Below, piece after piece: positions 49,216 to 63,620 of a DNA stretch of 64,000 bases. Position numbers and translations under genes: made by a program. Numbering within the stretch: the first letter of the stretch is position 1; each line of letters begins with the position of its first letter. The notes under the pieces were generated by a model. The model was given only the letters and a program-made list of their open reading frames with translations, searched no databases and was not told where the DNA came from. This stretch comes from Sinohyriopsis cumingii. Taxonomy: Eukaryota; Mollusca; Bivalvia; Unionida; Unionidae. The stretch covers positions 10,301,314-10,365,313 of the forward strand of contig CM068828.1 of NCBI GenBank assembly GCA_028554795.2. Direction: 5' to 3'.

Positions 49216-49602
49216 CTAGGAAGGAAAAAAATAATGACTTTAATTAAAATGTCTGGCAGTGTTTGCTAATTGTTCTGAACTTTCATAATCTTGTCATGAA
49301 TGAAAATATTCATGATACTTGCAATTATAAAGTCAACAGTGTTTGAGACAGATTTCCAAATCACCATATTTCACATTACATGATGATGCAAGAATTTCCA
49401 TAAATAATGGAAAATGTGCAATGCAGCATTCAGTCCATTCCACATCAATAAATGTTTGAAATATTTGTCTGTATCCATTATATCCATTTTTGTGTGTGTG
49501 AGTATGTTGGCCTTTCATCATGGAAACATCTTCAGCAAATGCTTGCAATTCAAACTTCTAAAGAAATATTTAATTTCTTTCAATCTGGGTCATCAAAAGG
49601 TC

Positions 49603-49731
49603 CTACTTCCAGGCTGGGACTTTGCTTTGACCACCTTTGGGGGCTGGACCAGGACCAGCTACTTTTCTGTCCACCTTCTTGGCCTGGCTGGACTTGACTG
49701 AATCTTGTTTGGGTTGAGATGCTTCTGGTGC
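49603..49731 (-). CDS. Probable host exon, lysine/alanine/proline-rich C-terminus
   Basis: A splice acceptor (TTTTATGTTGCAG) is followed by an open frame of 42 codons, rich in A, K, P and Q (SSQAKKVDRKVAGPGPAPK), ending in a stop at 49603-49605. The low-complexity basic tail suggests a nuclear or chromatin-related protein, but no family is recognised. Likely part of a minus-strand multi-exon gene with exons at 59570, 61968 and 63800. Confidence 0.5.
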   Translation of the reverse strand, partial: APEASQPKQDSVKSSQAKKVDRKVAGPGPAPKGGQSKVPAWK

Positions 49732-49918
49732 CTGCAACATAAAATGAGGCTGTAAAGTAAAAAAGGCAAGGTAGAAGAAGGAGGCAGAAAAATGGTTTTG
49801 AAACAAAGATATTGGTGGTGGTGATGACAATAACGATGATGATGAACAAGACAATGGTGTGATTGAGGTGGCTGTGAAGATGATATTGATGGCCATAATG
49901 GGAGTGATTACTATATAG

Positions 49919-50520
49919 CCCCCCCCATATCTGATGTTAGAGCATAAACAGTCTTTGTGCACCTCTCCCCCCCAGCCATATCCAATGGTAAAGTATCACT
50001 CATCTGTGTGCAACCCACCCCCCATATCTGATGTTAGAGCATAAATAGTCTTTGTACACCTCTCCCCCCCCCAGCCATATCCAATGTTAAAGTATCACTC
50101 ATCTGTGTGCAAACCCCCCATATCTGATGTTAGAGCATAAAGTCTTTGTGCACCAACCCCCCCAGCCATATCCAATGGCAAAGTATCAATCCTCTGTGTG
50201 CAAACCACCCCCATATCTGATGTTAGAACATAAACAGTCTTTGTGCACCTCCCCCCACAGCCATATCCAATGGTAAAGTATCACTCATCTGTGTGCAACC
50301 ATCCCCCACATATCTGATGTTAGAGCATAAACAGTCTTTGTGCACCTCCCCCCCAAGCCATATCCAATGGTAAAGTATCATTAACCCAAGTGCACCTACC
50401 CCAGTTATATCCAACAGTAAAATATCACTAATCTCTGTGTGCCCCCCCCCCTTTCCAGCCATATCCAATGGTAGAGTATCCACAGTCTGTGTGCACCTCA
50501 TATCAAATGATAAAGCATCA
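49919..50520. repeat. C-rich minisatellite, unit about 95-115 bp
   Basis: About five copies of a unit containing CCATATCTGATGTTAGAGCA and CAGCCATATCCAATGGTAAA, separated by runs of C (6-9 nt). Minus-strand ORFs over it are artefacts. Confidence 0.85.
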
Positions 50521-50689
50521 CCAGTTTGTGTGTTTATTTTATATATTTATAGTGATACATTTATGAAAGCGGATGAAGAATGGCAATGTGCTGATGCAAT
50601 TTATTCATATGCAAAATTTCAACAAACATCCAACTAATGCAAGGATTATGTCTAATGGTCAGTACTGGATTTACCATTGTGCTTAGTCA

Positions 50690-53004
50690 ATAACTCCAAG
50701 TACAAGTAGATCCACAGACACGGAAGCTTCAGTTTCCCCCACCAAATGTACAGAAGTGAGTGTTGGCTCTTCTACTGATTTCATTGTCAAGAATGATAAA
50801 GGTTTATGGACCACATTGAGCAATGAAGAAATTTCATACTGGATTGAGAAAGGCCCTTTGGAATGTCAACACTGGGAGAGACCTTTCACAACTTCGAAGC
50901 GAACCTACAAAAACCAAACTCGTTAATGCTCAAGAAGTTTATTCTTCTCCACTAAAATAAATGGAGAAACCTACCCTCGGGAATGGCTAGTATATTCTCT
51001 AGCAGAAGGAAATGTCTACTGTTTTGTGTGCAAACTTTTCTCAAAATTCTCTAGGAATGTTTTTTCAACTACAGCTCTAGCTTCTTCAGGATTTGATAAC
51101 TGGTCTCATCCTCAAATTATTAACACCCATGAAAATTCAAAAAGTCATATGGACTCTATGTTGACCTACTTAACAAGAAAATGTGGTCAGACGCTTACAA
51201 CAAAACTTGTTGTGCAAGTCAAAGCAGAACAGGAATACTGGAGGCATGTACTTCAACGAGTGATGGCAGTGATTTGTCTGTTGGCAGAACGTGGATTGGC
51301 TTTTAGAGGAGATGATGAAACCTTCGGCTCACCAAACAATGGAAACTTTCTCGGTTTGCTGGAACTGATTGCCAAATTTGATCCCTTCTTATGTACCCAC
51401 ATAAACCAGTATGGAAATAAAGGATCTGGCCATCCACCATACCTATCCAAAACCATATGTGAAGAAGTTATCCAGCTAATGGCTAAAAAAGTTCATGACG
51501 AAATAGTGAAAGAAATCAAAGAAGCATGGTATTTTAGTGTATCGGTCGATTCAACACCTGATGTTTCCAATGTTGATCAACTCACTGTAATTGTTAGATA
51601 TGTTTCTCCCCTTGATGGAATACCAGTTGAACGATTCTTGACATTTATTGACCTGAAGAATCACACAGGTGAAGGAATGGCTGAATTGATACTGAACTTC
51701 TCTGAAGAACTTGAAATTGATTTCAGTAAATGCAGGGGTCAATCATATGACAATGCATCTAACATGGCTGGAAAGTATAATGGCGTTCAACTGAAAATTC
51801 TGGAAAAGAATAAGTTTTCAAAATTTATTCCCTGTGCTGGACATTCCTTAAATCTGGTTGGAAGAGCTACAGTTGACTCTTGCCTGGATGCAGTGAATTT
51901 CTTTGGTGTGGTCAATGAACTTTATTGCTTTTTCTCAGCCTCTACAAGATGGTAGGCAGTGCTGAAAAACTTCTTGCCACCACAGTCAAATGTTCTGCAA
52001 CATTTATCTGACACACGATGGGAGGCCCATGCCAGAGCTACGACAGCCATCAGTGAAAGTTATGCTCACATTCTTGAAGCAGTCACATCCATGATGATGA
52101 CACTGAAAAGGATGATACTAGACGACAAGCTCAAAATCTATTGCAAAAAATGGAAGAATTTGAATTTGTGTTCATGCTTCTTCGATGGACAGGTTTGCTT
52201 GAGCAGTTTCACAAAGTAAGTAATGCCCTTCAAAGTACACAGATTTCATTGACCACATGTGCAAACCTATGCAGTTCACTTCTGCAATTTGTTTCCAACA
52301 CATGGGAAAACTTTGATGAGATTGAGGAGCAAGCAAAAACTACTCTACCTGATGTAGAGTACAGAACTCTCCAAAGAAGGCATAGAGTACGAAAACGACA
52401 ACACAATGATGGCAGTGCAACTGAAGCCTTGGATGAAATTGAAATTCCTCCAAGAGATAAGTTTAGGATACATTCATTTATCCCTGTAACTGATACTCTT
52501 CACTCAAATTTAGAAAGAAAAGCTATTGTGTATAGGAGTGTTGCTGACAATTTCTCATTTTTAATTGATATGCAAGCAATGAGGGAACAAATTCTCCATG
52601 GTGTCAAGAGACTAGAACAAGAATATCCAAAGGATGTTGATCTCAGTCTTGTTGATGAACTCTTGACTTTCCGCTTGTATGTCAAACAGGCTCATGCAGA
52701 AAAAGAAAGCTTCAGCCACCAAGACATGTACAAGATAATAAAACAGGAGAAAATTCAGGCTGCTTTCCCAAATGTGGAAACAATTTTTAGATTGTTCCTG
52801 TGTTTGATGGTCACTAACTGTTCTGGAGAGAGATCATTTTCTAGGCTGAAAAGGATCAAAAGTGACCTTCGTTCAACAATGTCACAAGAGCGGCTATCTG
52901 GTCTGAGTATTCTCTGTATAGAGAATGATAAACTGCGACTTACTAATTTTAATGAAATCACTGATGAGTTTGCAGTCAGGAAAGCTCGAAGGAAGATGTT
53001 CTGA
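50690..53004 (+). pseudogene. Decayed hAT-superfamily transposase (ZMYM1/DUF4371-like)
   Basis: Pieces in three frames align in order with a hAT transposase. A TTF-type zinc finger region lies around 50860-51040 (YPREWLVYSLAEGNVYCFVC), then a DUF4371 block (HPPYLSKTICEEVIQLMAKK, SVSVDSTPDVSNVDQLTV). After that comes a stop where TGG is followed by TAG (51953-51955), a shift near 52140-52200, and the C-terminal dimerisation region (NCSGERSFSRLKRIKSDLRS). The catalytic core is broken by the stop and frameshifts, so it is inactive. TIRs and an 8-bp duplication were not located. Confidence 0.85.
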
Positions 53005-54300
<1,296 letters not shown>

Positions 54301-54309
54301 TTAGACATG

Positions 54310-54520
54310 ATTGTTGTTGTTATTGTTGTAGGGTTTAACACCATTTTTCAGCACATGATAGGCTATACATGGCGGCCAGTATTAATGGTGGAGGAAGAAC
54401 ACTGGAAAACCCCGGAAAGAACCACCGACCCACGAGAAGTTACTGGCAAGCTTTCTCTCATACCCACATTGGCCGAATCCAAGACTCAAACCCACACAGA
54501 CAAGGGTGAGATGGCATGAA
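54310..54520 (-). repeat. SINE family 2, minus-strand copy without full head
   Basis: Contains TTTTTCAGCACATGATAGGC and CTGGCAAGCTTTCTC. The tRNA-like head at its right end is truncated. Confidence 0.75.
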
Positions 54521-55860
54521 AAATATTGACAATGATAAACTCATCACATTAACTACATTACTGCAGGAAGCATGTTTGCTTGCTTGAAAATGCATGAAAG
54601 TGAATGTCAGTATTATTTTCACTTAATACTTTCCATAATTTGGGAGTTTTGTTTTTTTTTCTTCAAATTACAAATCTATTAAATTCAGTACCCATGAATA
54701 AGCAATTTCCGCCCAAACAATGAAATCTGACACCCACAAATACCCCAACACCATACCAGAAAAGCTAAACTAAACACAAAACTTATAAACCATACACATA
54801 TAGAAAGACAACACTAACATTATTTGCCTTGAGCACATTCATGGTGAAGTATACAAAAGCCTAATTTTAATTAATAAGTTCCTGAAAGTAAGTCAGAGTC
54901 CACAGGGATCCCTACTATGGCAAGAATTAATTAAATATTGGAACCAAAAGGGCAATAACTTGCTTTAAAAAGTACGAGTAAATCTGAAGATTTTTTAAAA
55001 CTGACAAATAAATCTGTCAGCTAGTAGCCAATTTAAGATGTTTACAAACAGCAGCATGCAGAAATGGTACATTTCTAATTAAGGACCATAACTCTGTCAA
55101 AGCAGGGATTATGAACAGACAATACCATTCCTGCCAAACCCAACAGTGAAATAAGCATAACCAATATATTACATGTAATAATTACTAAACCCTACAGAGA
55201 AATAAGCATAGTGTATACATGTAATAATTACTACACTCTATGAATTTGACAGTTAAATCTGTCAGCTAGTTGCTGATCCATGATCTTTACAAATGGCAGC
55301 ATGATGAAATGGTACATTATCTAATCAGGGACCATAACTCTGTCAAGGTATGGAGATGAAAAGATAATACCATACCTGCCAACCCTTACACTTGTATAAG
55401 TGGAATCTAAGTGGAAAAAACCATAACCTGATCATAAATGTAATCTATATATTACAGTCATAATTAAAATAAAATGTATGAAAAATGTACATTTATTTCT
55501 GCTACTAGCTGGAATCTGTAGCTGATTAAAGCTCTTGTCATAAATGGGCAAAATTCATACAAGCACAAAACATATGGACAATTTATACAACTAACTTTCA
55601 CTGAGTGAACATAAAGTTAACTCCATAAATCCTGCAATGACCACGGACCCTGGTGGTGTGCTAAACATGGTATCAAGGTAAGGCATTTTTTTAAAAAAAA
55701 AACAATATATATATATATATATATATGACAGGGTAGTTTAAATCTTCAAACAGTTCATATAAAAATTATACAAAAAACTAAATCAGATGTATGGGTGACT
55801 ACTTCAAGATGAAAGTGCCTTCCCTGGGTTCCATGTATAAAGGACTCCTGGCTCAGCAGT
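54521..55860. other. Non-coding DNA with two diverged direct repeats
   Basis: A segment with AATCTGTCAGCTAGT...GGACCATAACTCTGTCAA occurs at about 55010-55110 and again at about 55252-55345, a local duplication. No gene is seen. Confidence 0.55.
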
Positions 55861-55869
55861 TTTGATTAA

Positions 55870-57525
55870 GGTCTGTGCAGTCAGAAATAACTCGAAGCGC
55901 TTTTACGATGACCTGAATGCTGTCTATCGACCCTGGTCCTCTGGGTCCTCTCCACTCCCAAGTGCAGATGCTTACTGAAAAGGATCAGATCCTGGAGCAA
56001 TGGTGTCCTCAACGATGAAGCCACAGAACTGTCAGTGCTGTGACAACTGACAGCGGAATCTCCCTCTAGTCAATCGCTGGTAATGTCCTGGTCAATCATC
56101 TCAGTCACCATCTTGAGCAGGGTCAACATCCAGAAAGTCAGTTTGGTTTCCGTGCAGGCCATAGGACAGTCGACATAAATCTGCTTCATGACAACTCCAG
56201 GAGAAATGCCAGAAGCAACACAGAGACCTATTCACAACCTTTGCTGATCTGAGCGATGTGTTCAATACAGTCAGTAGAGATAGACTAGGAAGAACATGGC
56301 AAAATTCAGCTGCCCATATAGGTCTGTCACAGTTCCATGATGGCAGGAACCTTCAGATGCCTTCCCAAACACAAATGGCATCAAACAAGGCTGCATTCTG
56401 GTGTCCCCTACTTCAACATGATGTTCACTGCCATGTTCACAGATGATAGTGATGAAGTCATCCATGTCAGATACAGGACTGACAGGAAGTTGTTCAACCC
56501 ATGCAACTGCAGGCAGTCATGAAGATGAAGGAAACATTCATCAGGGACATCCTCTTTGCTGATGACTGTGCCATAGTAGCCAGCTCAGAAGAGGACAAGC
56601 AGACCAGCATGGACAGGTTCACTGAGGCATGCTACGACTACAGCTCCACAATCAGCACAAAACAGACTGAAGTTAAGTACCAGCCTGCCCCTGAGAAGCC
56701 ATATTGTTAACCAAATATCACAGTGAAGGATCGGAAACTTCAGCATGTTGACAGCTTCACATATCTGGGCAGCAAACCTCCCATGAGCAGTCAACACTGA
56801 CATTGAGGTCAACAGTAGAATTGCCACAGCCAGCTCAGCCTTTGTGAGACTATGTGGGGTATGTGTGGGACCGCTGATAAATCAGTCTTACCACAAAACT
56901 GAGAGTGTACCATGCTGCGGTGCTCACCACCCTCATGATTATGTCAATAGCAGAATTACCAGTGAGATGTGGGCTGTCAATAGCAGTATTACCAGTGAGA
57001 CGTGGGCTGTCAACAGCAGAATTCCTGGCAATTCACTCAATTTCATATGAACTGTCTCTGAAGGATAAGGCTGCAACACAAAATTCCTGATACTGAGGTT
57101 CTCATGAGGGCCAACATCTGTCTTCATGTTGCTGCAGAGGACCCAATTAAGTGGGCAAGACACATCATCCACATACTCGAGGAACGGATTCCAAAACAGC
57201 TGCTCCATGGCAAACTCTGCACGGGAAAGCACACTTTTGGAGGAAAAAAGAAACACTTCAAGGACTCAGTGAAGTTGTTCTTGAAAAACTGGCATACCAA
57301 CTGTGCCTCATTGTAGACCTTGCTCAAGACTGTCCTTCCTGGCACAGGAAGGTCACATATTGTGCCCACGTAGCAAAACAACAGAAGCTCCGAGAAAACA
57401 TGCCTCTCATAAGGCCAGAGCTGCCAATAACTCTACTTCTATACCAATCCTTGTGTGCTCCACATGTGGGGGAGACTTCCGTCCTCGGCTTGGCCTCACT
57501 ACTCATCTCTGTACACACCGCCTGA
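55870..57525 (+). pseudogene. Decayed LINE-type reverse transcriptase with C2H2-like tail
   Basis: Plus-strand pieces in several frames follow the order of a non-LTR reverse transcriptase. SQFGFRAGHRTVDI-like sequence (56138) is followed by DILFADDCAIVASSEEDKQT (56547, with the FADD catalytic box), STKQTEV and PAPEKPY. A later region reads LHGKLCTGKHTFGGKKKHFK, and the tail is CSTCGGDFRPRLGLTTH, a degenerate zinc finger. Stops and shifts throughout make it dead. Clade is not assigned. Confidence 0.75.
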
Positions 57526-57528
57526 CAA

Positions 57529-57745
57529 GTGTGTGTTTTTGGATTTTTAATTTAGCTTTAATAATGAGTCATATTGCTAACATATCAGCAATGAAGCAGT
57601 TTATAGTGATATTCAACACTGGGGCTACATGCCGTAGAGATGTGGCATCATGTCCCACCCAGTGGCTTTATCCTGACACCAGGCCAACCAGTCCTAACAC
57701 TAACCTCTTAATGTTGAGCGCCAAGCGAGGCAGCTGTTAGTGCCA
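57529..57745 (-). repeat. SINE family 1, partial copy
   Basis: Lacks the tRNA-like head. Contains CCAACCAGTCCTAACACTAAC. It starts directly at the LINE end. Confidence 0.7.
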
Positions 57746-58355
57746 TTTTTACAAGATACCAATGGACAAACATCAACTGGAACAGCCCATACATCACTCA
57801 CATGTTACATTTTAAAATTTCTACAGTGCTATTGATTTTTCCTTTTTCTCGTCTGACATAATTTAAAGTTTAAAAAAAAAACACCTCTGTTCTGAAGCTT
57901 TTTGTACAGTCATTTAACTCTCAAGAGTTGCACTGATAAAGCCTCCTTTTGTTGACATCTTGTGCCATTATTTACAATATAGACAGGTCTTCATTAATAT
58001 AATGAAGTCTATATGGCATGGTTTCAGATTGAAGAAACCAGTCTATTTTCTTGGAAATCTGTCATTTAGAGCTGCTGTACTCTTATGTACTCTTATGCTA
58101 ACATTATGTAGAAGCCTTCTGTTCTAGAATATAATGTGTATGATGTGAGATAAAGAGATGATAACAAAACTTACAACACAACTTTTTATGACTTTTTCCA
58201 CTGTGTACCAAATAACCATAATCCATACAGAGTTGAGGTAAGATGTAATCGAGTGAAAAAACTATAGTGAAAAAAAACAGAATAATGAAAGTACCCAAAA
58301 AACATAATGGTTAGAAGGTATTCAATACTCTCATGAAGTGTCTTGATTCTGGAGC
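57746..58355. other. Non-coding host DNA
   Basis: No feature recognised. Confidence 0.5.
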
Positions 58356-58662
58356 TTATACCGTAATAATCACTTCTGAGTCGAGTCCCACTGCAAACAG
58401 AGATCCTGATCTGCCATAGCATATTGCACCTGCAGATCAGGGTCTATGTTGTTTGTTCTACTGATTACTCCTAACAAACTGCACAGACCCAGATCTACCT
58501 GTGCATTATGCACCTGCAGATCAGGGTATATGTTGTTTGTTCTACTGATTACTCCTAACAAACTGCACAGACCCAGATCTACCTGTGCATTATGCGATGG
58601 CAGATCTGGATATGTACAGTTTGCAGTTGGTCTCGACGTAGGAGTATATACGGTAGCTAGAT
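58356..58662. repeat. Foldback, MITE-like element with internal tandem duplication
   Basis: Ends TACCGTAATAATCACTTC and TATATACGGTA, with inner GAGTCGAGTCCCACTGCAAA facing TTTGCAGTTGGTCTCGAC, so the termini are imperfect inverted repeats. Between them a unit of about 85 bp (TGTTTGTTCTACTGATTACT, CTGCACAGACCCAGATC) is duplicated. Confidence 0.6.
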
Positions 58663-59189
58663 TACAGTAATGAAATGACTTTTTGTTGATTAGTACTTGT
58701 TCCTAGCAACAAACTAAAAACCATATGAGTTGTTACTCATGCTTTTGGGTCAGTTTTTCACAGTGACATAAAGACTTAAAAGATCAATGCTGGAATGTTA
58801 AAGGAGGATTAACTGACATCTAATTAAACACCTGATTGGTCAATTAAGTGCCTGCTTATTTTAATAGTCAAACATGGCCTCAACTCCTGTACAGGTAAAA
58901 CTACTAGTTTCCAGAATCATGATGTGAGTAAGATTACCAGGTAAAAGTGGTTGTACCAGGCATTTTGCATGTACTTTGTGCAAGGACTCTTGGGATATTG
59001 AAAATTTCACAGCTAATAATTCACAGCAAATATAAATATGGTGTATAACATTTAGAATATAAATCAGGTGTGCTAAGATTTGTGTACATGATCTATGATC
59101 TATGAGTATGTATAATAGTGTTGTGTTGTTCTGGATCAATGAATCAGAAAATAGTTTACATATAGCTTTTACCACACTAACACATTCAT

Positions 59190-59415
59190 ACCATATATAT
59201 AAGTCGACTCCAACTGCAAATAAAAAAATTCCTGATCTGCCATAGCACAATGTGCATGTATATCAGGGTGTATGTTGTTTGTTGTACTGATTACTTCTAA
59301 CAAAGTGCACAGACCTGGATCTGCCAGTACATTATGCTACAGCAGACCTGGGTCAGCACATTATGCTATGGCAGATCTGGGTCTCTGCAGTTGGACTCAT
59401 CTTATAAGCCAGTAT
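59190..59415. repeat. Second foldback element of the same kind
   Basis: ATAAGTCGACTCCAACTGCA near 59200 faces TGCAGTTGGACTCATCTTAT near 59387. The interior shares GTACTGATTAC and CAGATCTGGGTC phrases with the 58356 copy. Confidence 0.6.
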
Positions 59416-59569
59416 AGATGGCAAATAAAATAGCACTACTACAGATTATCTGGGATGACAGGATATGAAGCTTAAAACTCTCAGTACTAGAAAAGATTTT
59501 ATCAATTTGGAATAATATGTATGGGTGTATATTATTAAAATTGTAAATTCAGCATAATGATATAATTAC

Positions 59570-59702
59570 AGTATCTTTGTTCCGATTCTCAGTCTTTGTT
59601 GTCTGCTGGAAGTTCAAAGTTCTCTTCACTTTGTTCAGTTCCTTTGTCCTGTCTGGAGTTCTCCTTCTCTCAGATTGTCCCTTCTTACTTCTAAGGGGAC
59701 TC
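59570..59702 (-). CDS. Probable host exon, basic
   Basis: On the minus strand an acceptor (TTCTTGTTAAAG) is followed by an open frame: SPLRSKKGQSERRRTPDRTK, then ELNKVKRTLNFQQTTKTENR. The exact 3' end is uncertain (a GTAATT near 59572 may be the donor). The serine/arginine/lysine-rich composition resembles the other exons of this strand. Confidence 0.45.
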
Positions 59703-61030
59703 CTTTAACAAGAAACAAAAAATTATATTCCTGCATTCAGGTGCTATATTTTCCCTTTTCTACCCCCCCCCCCCCACAAAAAAACATTAACTCAAGGTGA
59801 ATATCACATCAAATCAGTTAAGTTTCAATTAACAAAAATTTTCATGCTAAGAAAAGGTGTTATAACCAAGGATTTATTTTCTGTCACTGAGACTAACTAT
59901 ATGACAGAATAACAATTTTTTATTAAATATTTTCATACAAGAGAAAATATTCATAAGTGTCTGAAATTTAAAACAAGGGTAAATTGACATCCTTAATTAC
60001 ACAATACAACTAGGAACATTTCAATAGGATTCCAATTTTGGAATATTCCTTGCCGAAAGACAAATGAATTTAAAATTTTTATTTGACTATTTCCATTTTC
60101 ACTTTCTCTGTATAGGCTTGTTATGAGTATTATTAGAATTTTTCTCAAAAGGTACTCTGCGTCTGGATATTTCCTTGCCTTGAGAATATTAACTTGCCCT
60201 GTGAAACGGAATTTCAAAGGCCTGCATATGACACAAAAGGATGTTTTTCCTGACTGCAATGAATATAGCTCCCAGTCAAACTGACTTTGTGGCTCAAGGC
60301 ATCTATTACTACATAAAATATTCCTGGTTTGTTGCTGGGCAGTTGTTGTTTTGACGAATGCATCCAACTTCTAACACAGCAGACCCAGATCCACTGTCAC
60401 ATATTGGGCTAGCAGATCTGAGTCTATGTGGCTTGCCCCTCACATACCTGTGGTAGTATGATGAAAACCCACAAATGAAATGACAAGAACAAGTCTTGAA
60501 AAATAAATCAGAGCTGTTCCAGTAAATTATACTTGGAAGGAATTTTTAATGTGGAGCTCACCAATGGATGCAATTTAAAATTCTGTATTTTATTTTCATA
60601 TTAACTCAGAGTAATCAAAAGAACCATGGCATGTATATTCATTTTTAATAAGCACATTCCAGGGGTAAAATGTATGTTTAAATGGTACAGCCCCCCAGGG
60701 AGAGGCCATCATATATATCTGCATTTTTTTTATTTTTGCCCCACCACACCACCATAATGACCTTCCCCAGCTCCCTTGAACTACATTAAGAATTCAAATT
60801 TGTATTGTTGTTTGCTCATCAAATTGAAACATATGCAATGTGATCACTCTCCCTCAAGTGGATTAGATGGAGTTGAGGTTAAATGGACGAGTCCATATCA
60901 CCAATTACAATGTCACTTTTGACTCCCAATTCATCGTTCCTTCAGGGAAATGTTCATTTTAATCTAATCATCCTCCTAAAACATAATATCAAATATGATC
61001 ACTCTCCTTCAATAGCTCATTTGGCGTTAA
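59703..61030. other. Non-coding, probably intronic DNA
   Basis: C-run at 59765-59776. A fragment with CAGACCCAGATCCACTGTCA (60381) belongs to the foldback repeat family. The minus frame at 59993-60367 is not supported by splice sites. Confidence 0.5.
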
Positions 61031-61032
61031 TG

Positions 61033-61305
61033 GTGTGATGTGATTTGGATTTTTATTGTGGCAGATTATAGTGATGTCTAGCATTGGGGCATCATGCTGC
61101 AGACATATAGCATGATGTCCCACCCAGTCACATTATCCTGACGCCAGGCCGACCAGTCCTAACACTAACTTCGTAATGCTGAGCGCCAAGTGAGGCACAA
61201 GTTAGTACCATTTTTGTAAGTCTTTGGTATGACTTGGCCGGGGATCGAACCCATGACCTCCCACATCCAAGGAGGATGCTCTAACCACTAGGCCACCGGA
61301 GCGGT
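61033..61305 (-). repeat. SINE family 1, minus copy with internal deletion
   Basis: The tRNA-like head ends GGCCACCGGAGCGGT. About 40 bp of the usual body near the left end is missing. Confidence 0.75.
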
Positions 61306-61967
61306 CGTCATAAATGGAGTTAAGCTCAAAATATATAATAGTGAGGACTGATGGATAGATGCACACAAACAAACAGACACTATCACATTATTTCTTCAAC
61401 TGTGTTGATAACAAAAAACTTTCAAGCAAAGCATACATCACCCAACCCCAAGATTATAAAACAATTCTTAAGCTCATAATCAGAATCAACTCATAGCTCT
61501 CATGTCTGATTGGGCTAACATTCAGTAATTGACAAATCAGAAATCAGATGTCTGGCTAAAATCCAATAAGTGACCAATCAGATGTCTGATTGGCTAACGT
61601 CTAAAAATAAATCAATCAGATGTCAGACAGCCAGGTGACATTTAATAACTGACCTACCAGAGGCCAGAGTCTTAGTTAAGTACGAGTTTAAATCTGAGCT
61701 TGAGCATGACAAGTTTTATAATACTGGAACCTAATGTTGCCTGAATTACTAATATATGTCAAGTTTACTTTGGTGAAGTTCACCGCAGTCAAGTCCATAA
61801 AAACCTTATCTTTACCAACATTCATTTCAGATAGGTCAATTAGAATTCATATTTTGCAAGCATTCAAAGCAGATTAGTCCATCAAGACATCAGCATGATT
61901 CAGCATCAGTGAAATCACCTAAAATACATATCAGTAACAACAACTAAAATCAATAATATCTACTAAC
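61306..61967. other. Non-coding, probably intronic DNA
   Basis: Several diverged copies of a CAATCAGATGTCTGATTGG-like phrase lie between 61500 and 61650. No gene. Confidence 0.4.
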
Positions 61968-62166
61968 ATGGAAGTCTGCATGTGTTGAAGCATGCCGATA
62001 AGTTGTGCAATCTGGGCTTGATCAGGGTTCTGGTTGCTGGGTTGCTGTTCGATGGGATGCTTCAGCTCCCCTTCCCTCTCTTCCTGTCGTTGCTGGGTAA
62101 TGTAGTTTTCCAAGAACTTGGAAATGTTAGCAAGCTGCTCTGGTCTTAGGATCTTTCCTGTCCTCT
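61968..62166 (-). CDS. Probable host exon, glutamine-rich helical segment
   Basis: Bounded on the minus strand by an acceptor (AATTAATTGTAG, exon from 62166) and a donor (CCAT|GTTAGT, exon end 61968). The frame encodes RTGKILRPEQLANISKFLEN, then glutamine/glutamate-rich sequence ending AQIAQLIGMLQHMQTSM. It is open throughout and helical in pattern. No family assigned. Confidence 0.6.
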
Positions 62167-62870
62167 CTACAATTAATAAATTAATAACATTTTCCTAATC
62201 ATAAACTTTTTCTGTACTAAATGTGCAAATACAACATATTTACATCACCAGCAACATTTCATATAATGCATTGCAGGAATGAGAATTTTGCCATGTTCTA
62301 TATCATTAACATGCCAACTCTCGTGACTTCTCAAAATGTTATAAGTTTCAGGTGTCATTTACAATGTTAAAAGGACAATACAAAACATGTTACAAGCAAT
62401 ACTGCCTCAAATGAAAATATATCTACGTTACCATTTCAACATGAAGATCGAGTGTTTATTGACACATGTAATAACTTTAATCAAAACTTTGACTGGAGAC
62501 ATTTCTGTATGATAAAAGTTCATTTTTGTTCACAAATCTTAACACTTTTTAATTTTTTCTTACATTTCTGGCTAATGATATTTTTTGTGACAATGATTTA
62601 TTGCAATCAAATTATCATAAACATAGCAGAGACGCAGCTCTGTGATCTTCAAAAGTGCCAAACATATTTCCAAAAGATTTTTTTTTGAACAAAATGGAAC
62701 CAAATGTATATCATCATATAGTTCCAAAACACATCTGCAGTATATTCAAAACTTTTTTTTTTCTTCTCTTTCTCCCTCAAGAATAGCTGCATTTGAATAG
62801 TACAGAAAGATTGCATAGAGAGATAAATAACATGGATCAATAGATAGATGTACGTGGGGCAAAACAGCAA
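62167..62870. other. Non-coding, probably intronic DNA
   Basis: No feature recognised. Confidence 0.4.
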
Positions 62871-63620
62871 GTAAATACAAAGATCAATAATAGACAGAAG
62901 TATATGGAGAAAAAATGGCAAGTAAAATACATAAATCAATAACAGATGTATATGGAGAAAAATGGCAAGTACATACAAAGATCAATAATAGATGTGTATG
63001 GAGAAAAATGGCAAGTACATACAAAGATCAATAATAGATGTATATGGAGAAAAATAGTAAATACATGGATCAGTAATAGAAGTATATGGAGAAAAATGGC
63101 AAGTACATACAAAGATCAATAATAGATGTAAATGGAGAAAAATGGCAAGTACATACAAAGATCAATAACAGATGTATATGGAGAAAAATGGCAAGCAAAA
63201 TACATGGATCAGTAGACAGATGTATGTGGAGAAAAATAGTAAATACATGGATCAGTAATAGAAGTATATGGAGAAAAATGGCAAGTACATACAAAGATCA
63301 ATAATAGATGTAAATGGAGAAAAATGGCAAGTACATACAAAGATCAATAACAGATGTATATGGAGAAAAATGGCAAGCAAAATACATGGATCAGTAGACA
63401 GATGTATGTGGAGAAAAATAGTAAATACATGGATCAGTAATAGAAGTATATGGAGAAAAATGGCAAGTACATACAAAGATCAATAATAGATGTAAATGGA
63501 GAAAAATGGCAAGTACATACAAAGATCAATAACAGATGTATATGGAGAAAAATGGCAAGCAAAATACATGGATCAGTAGACAGATGTATGTGGAGAAAAA
63601 TAACAAGGAAATACATGAAC
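62870..63620. repeat. Tandem repeat of a ~45-bp unit with 182-bp higher-order periods
   Basis: The unit contains ATGGAGAAAAATGGCAAGTA and CAAAGATCAATAATAGATG. Positions 63059-63240, 63241-63422 and 63423-63604 are almost identical 182-bp blocks, showing recent expansion of a four-unit block. Frames over it are artefacts. Confidence 0.9.

Noticed and set aside
49580..50501. Long minus-strand ORFs across the C-rich array
   Set aside because: They arise from a tandem repeat; only the 49603-49731 part has a splice acceptor and exon-like sequence.
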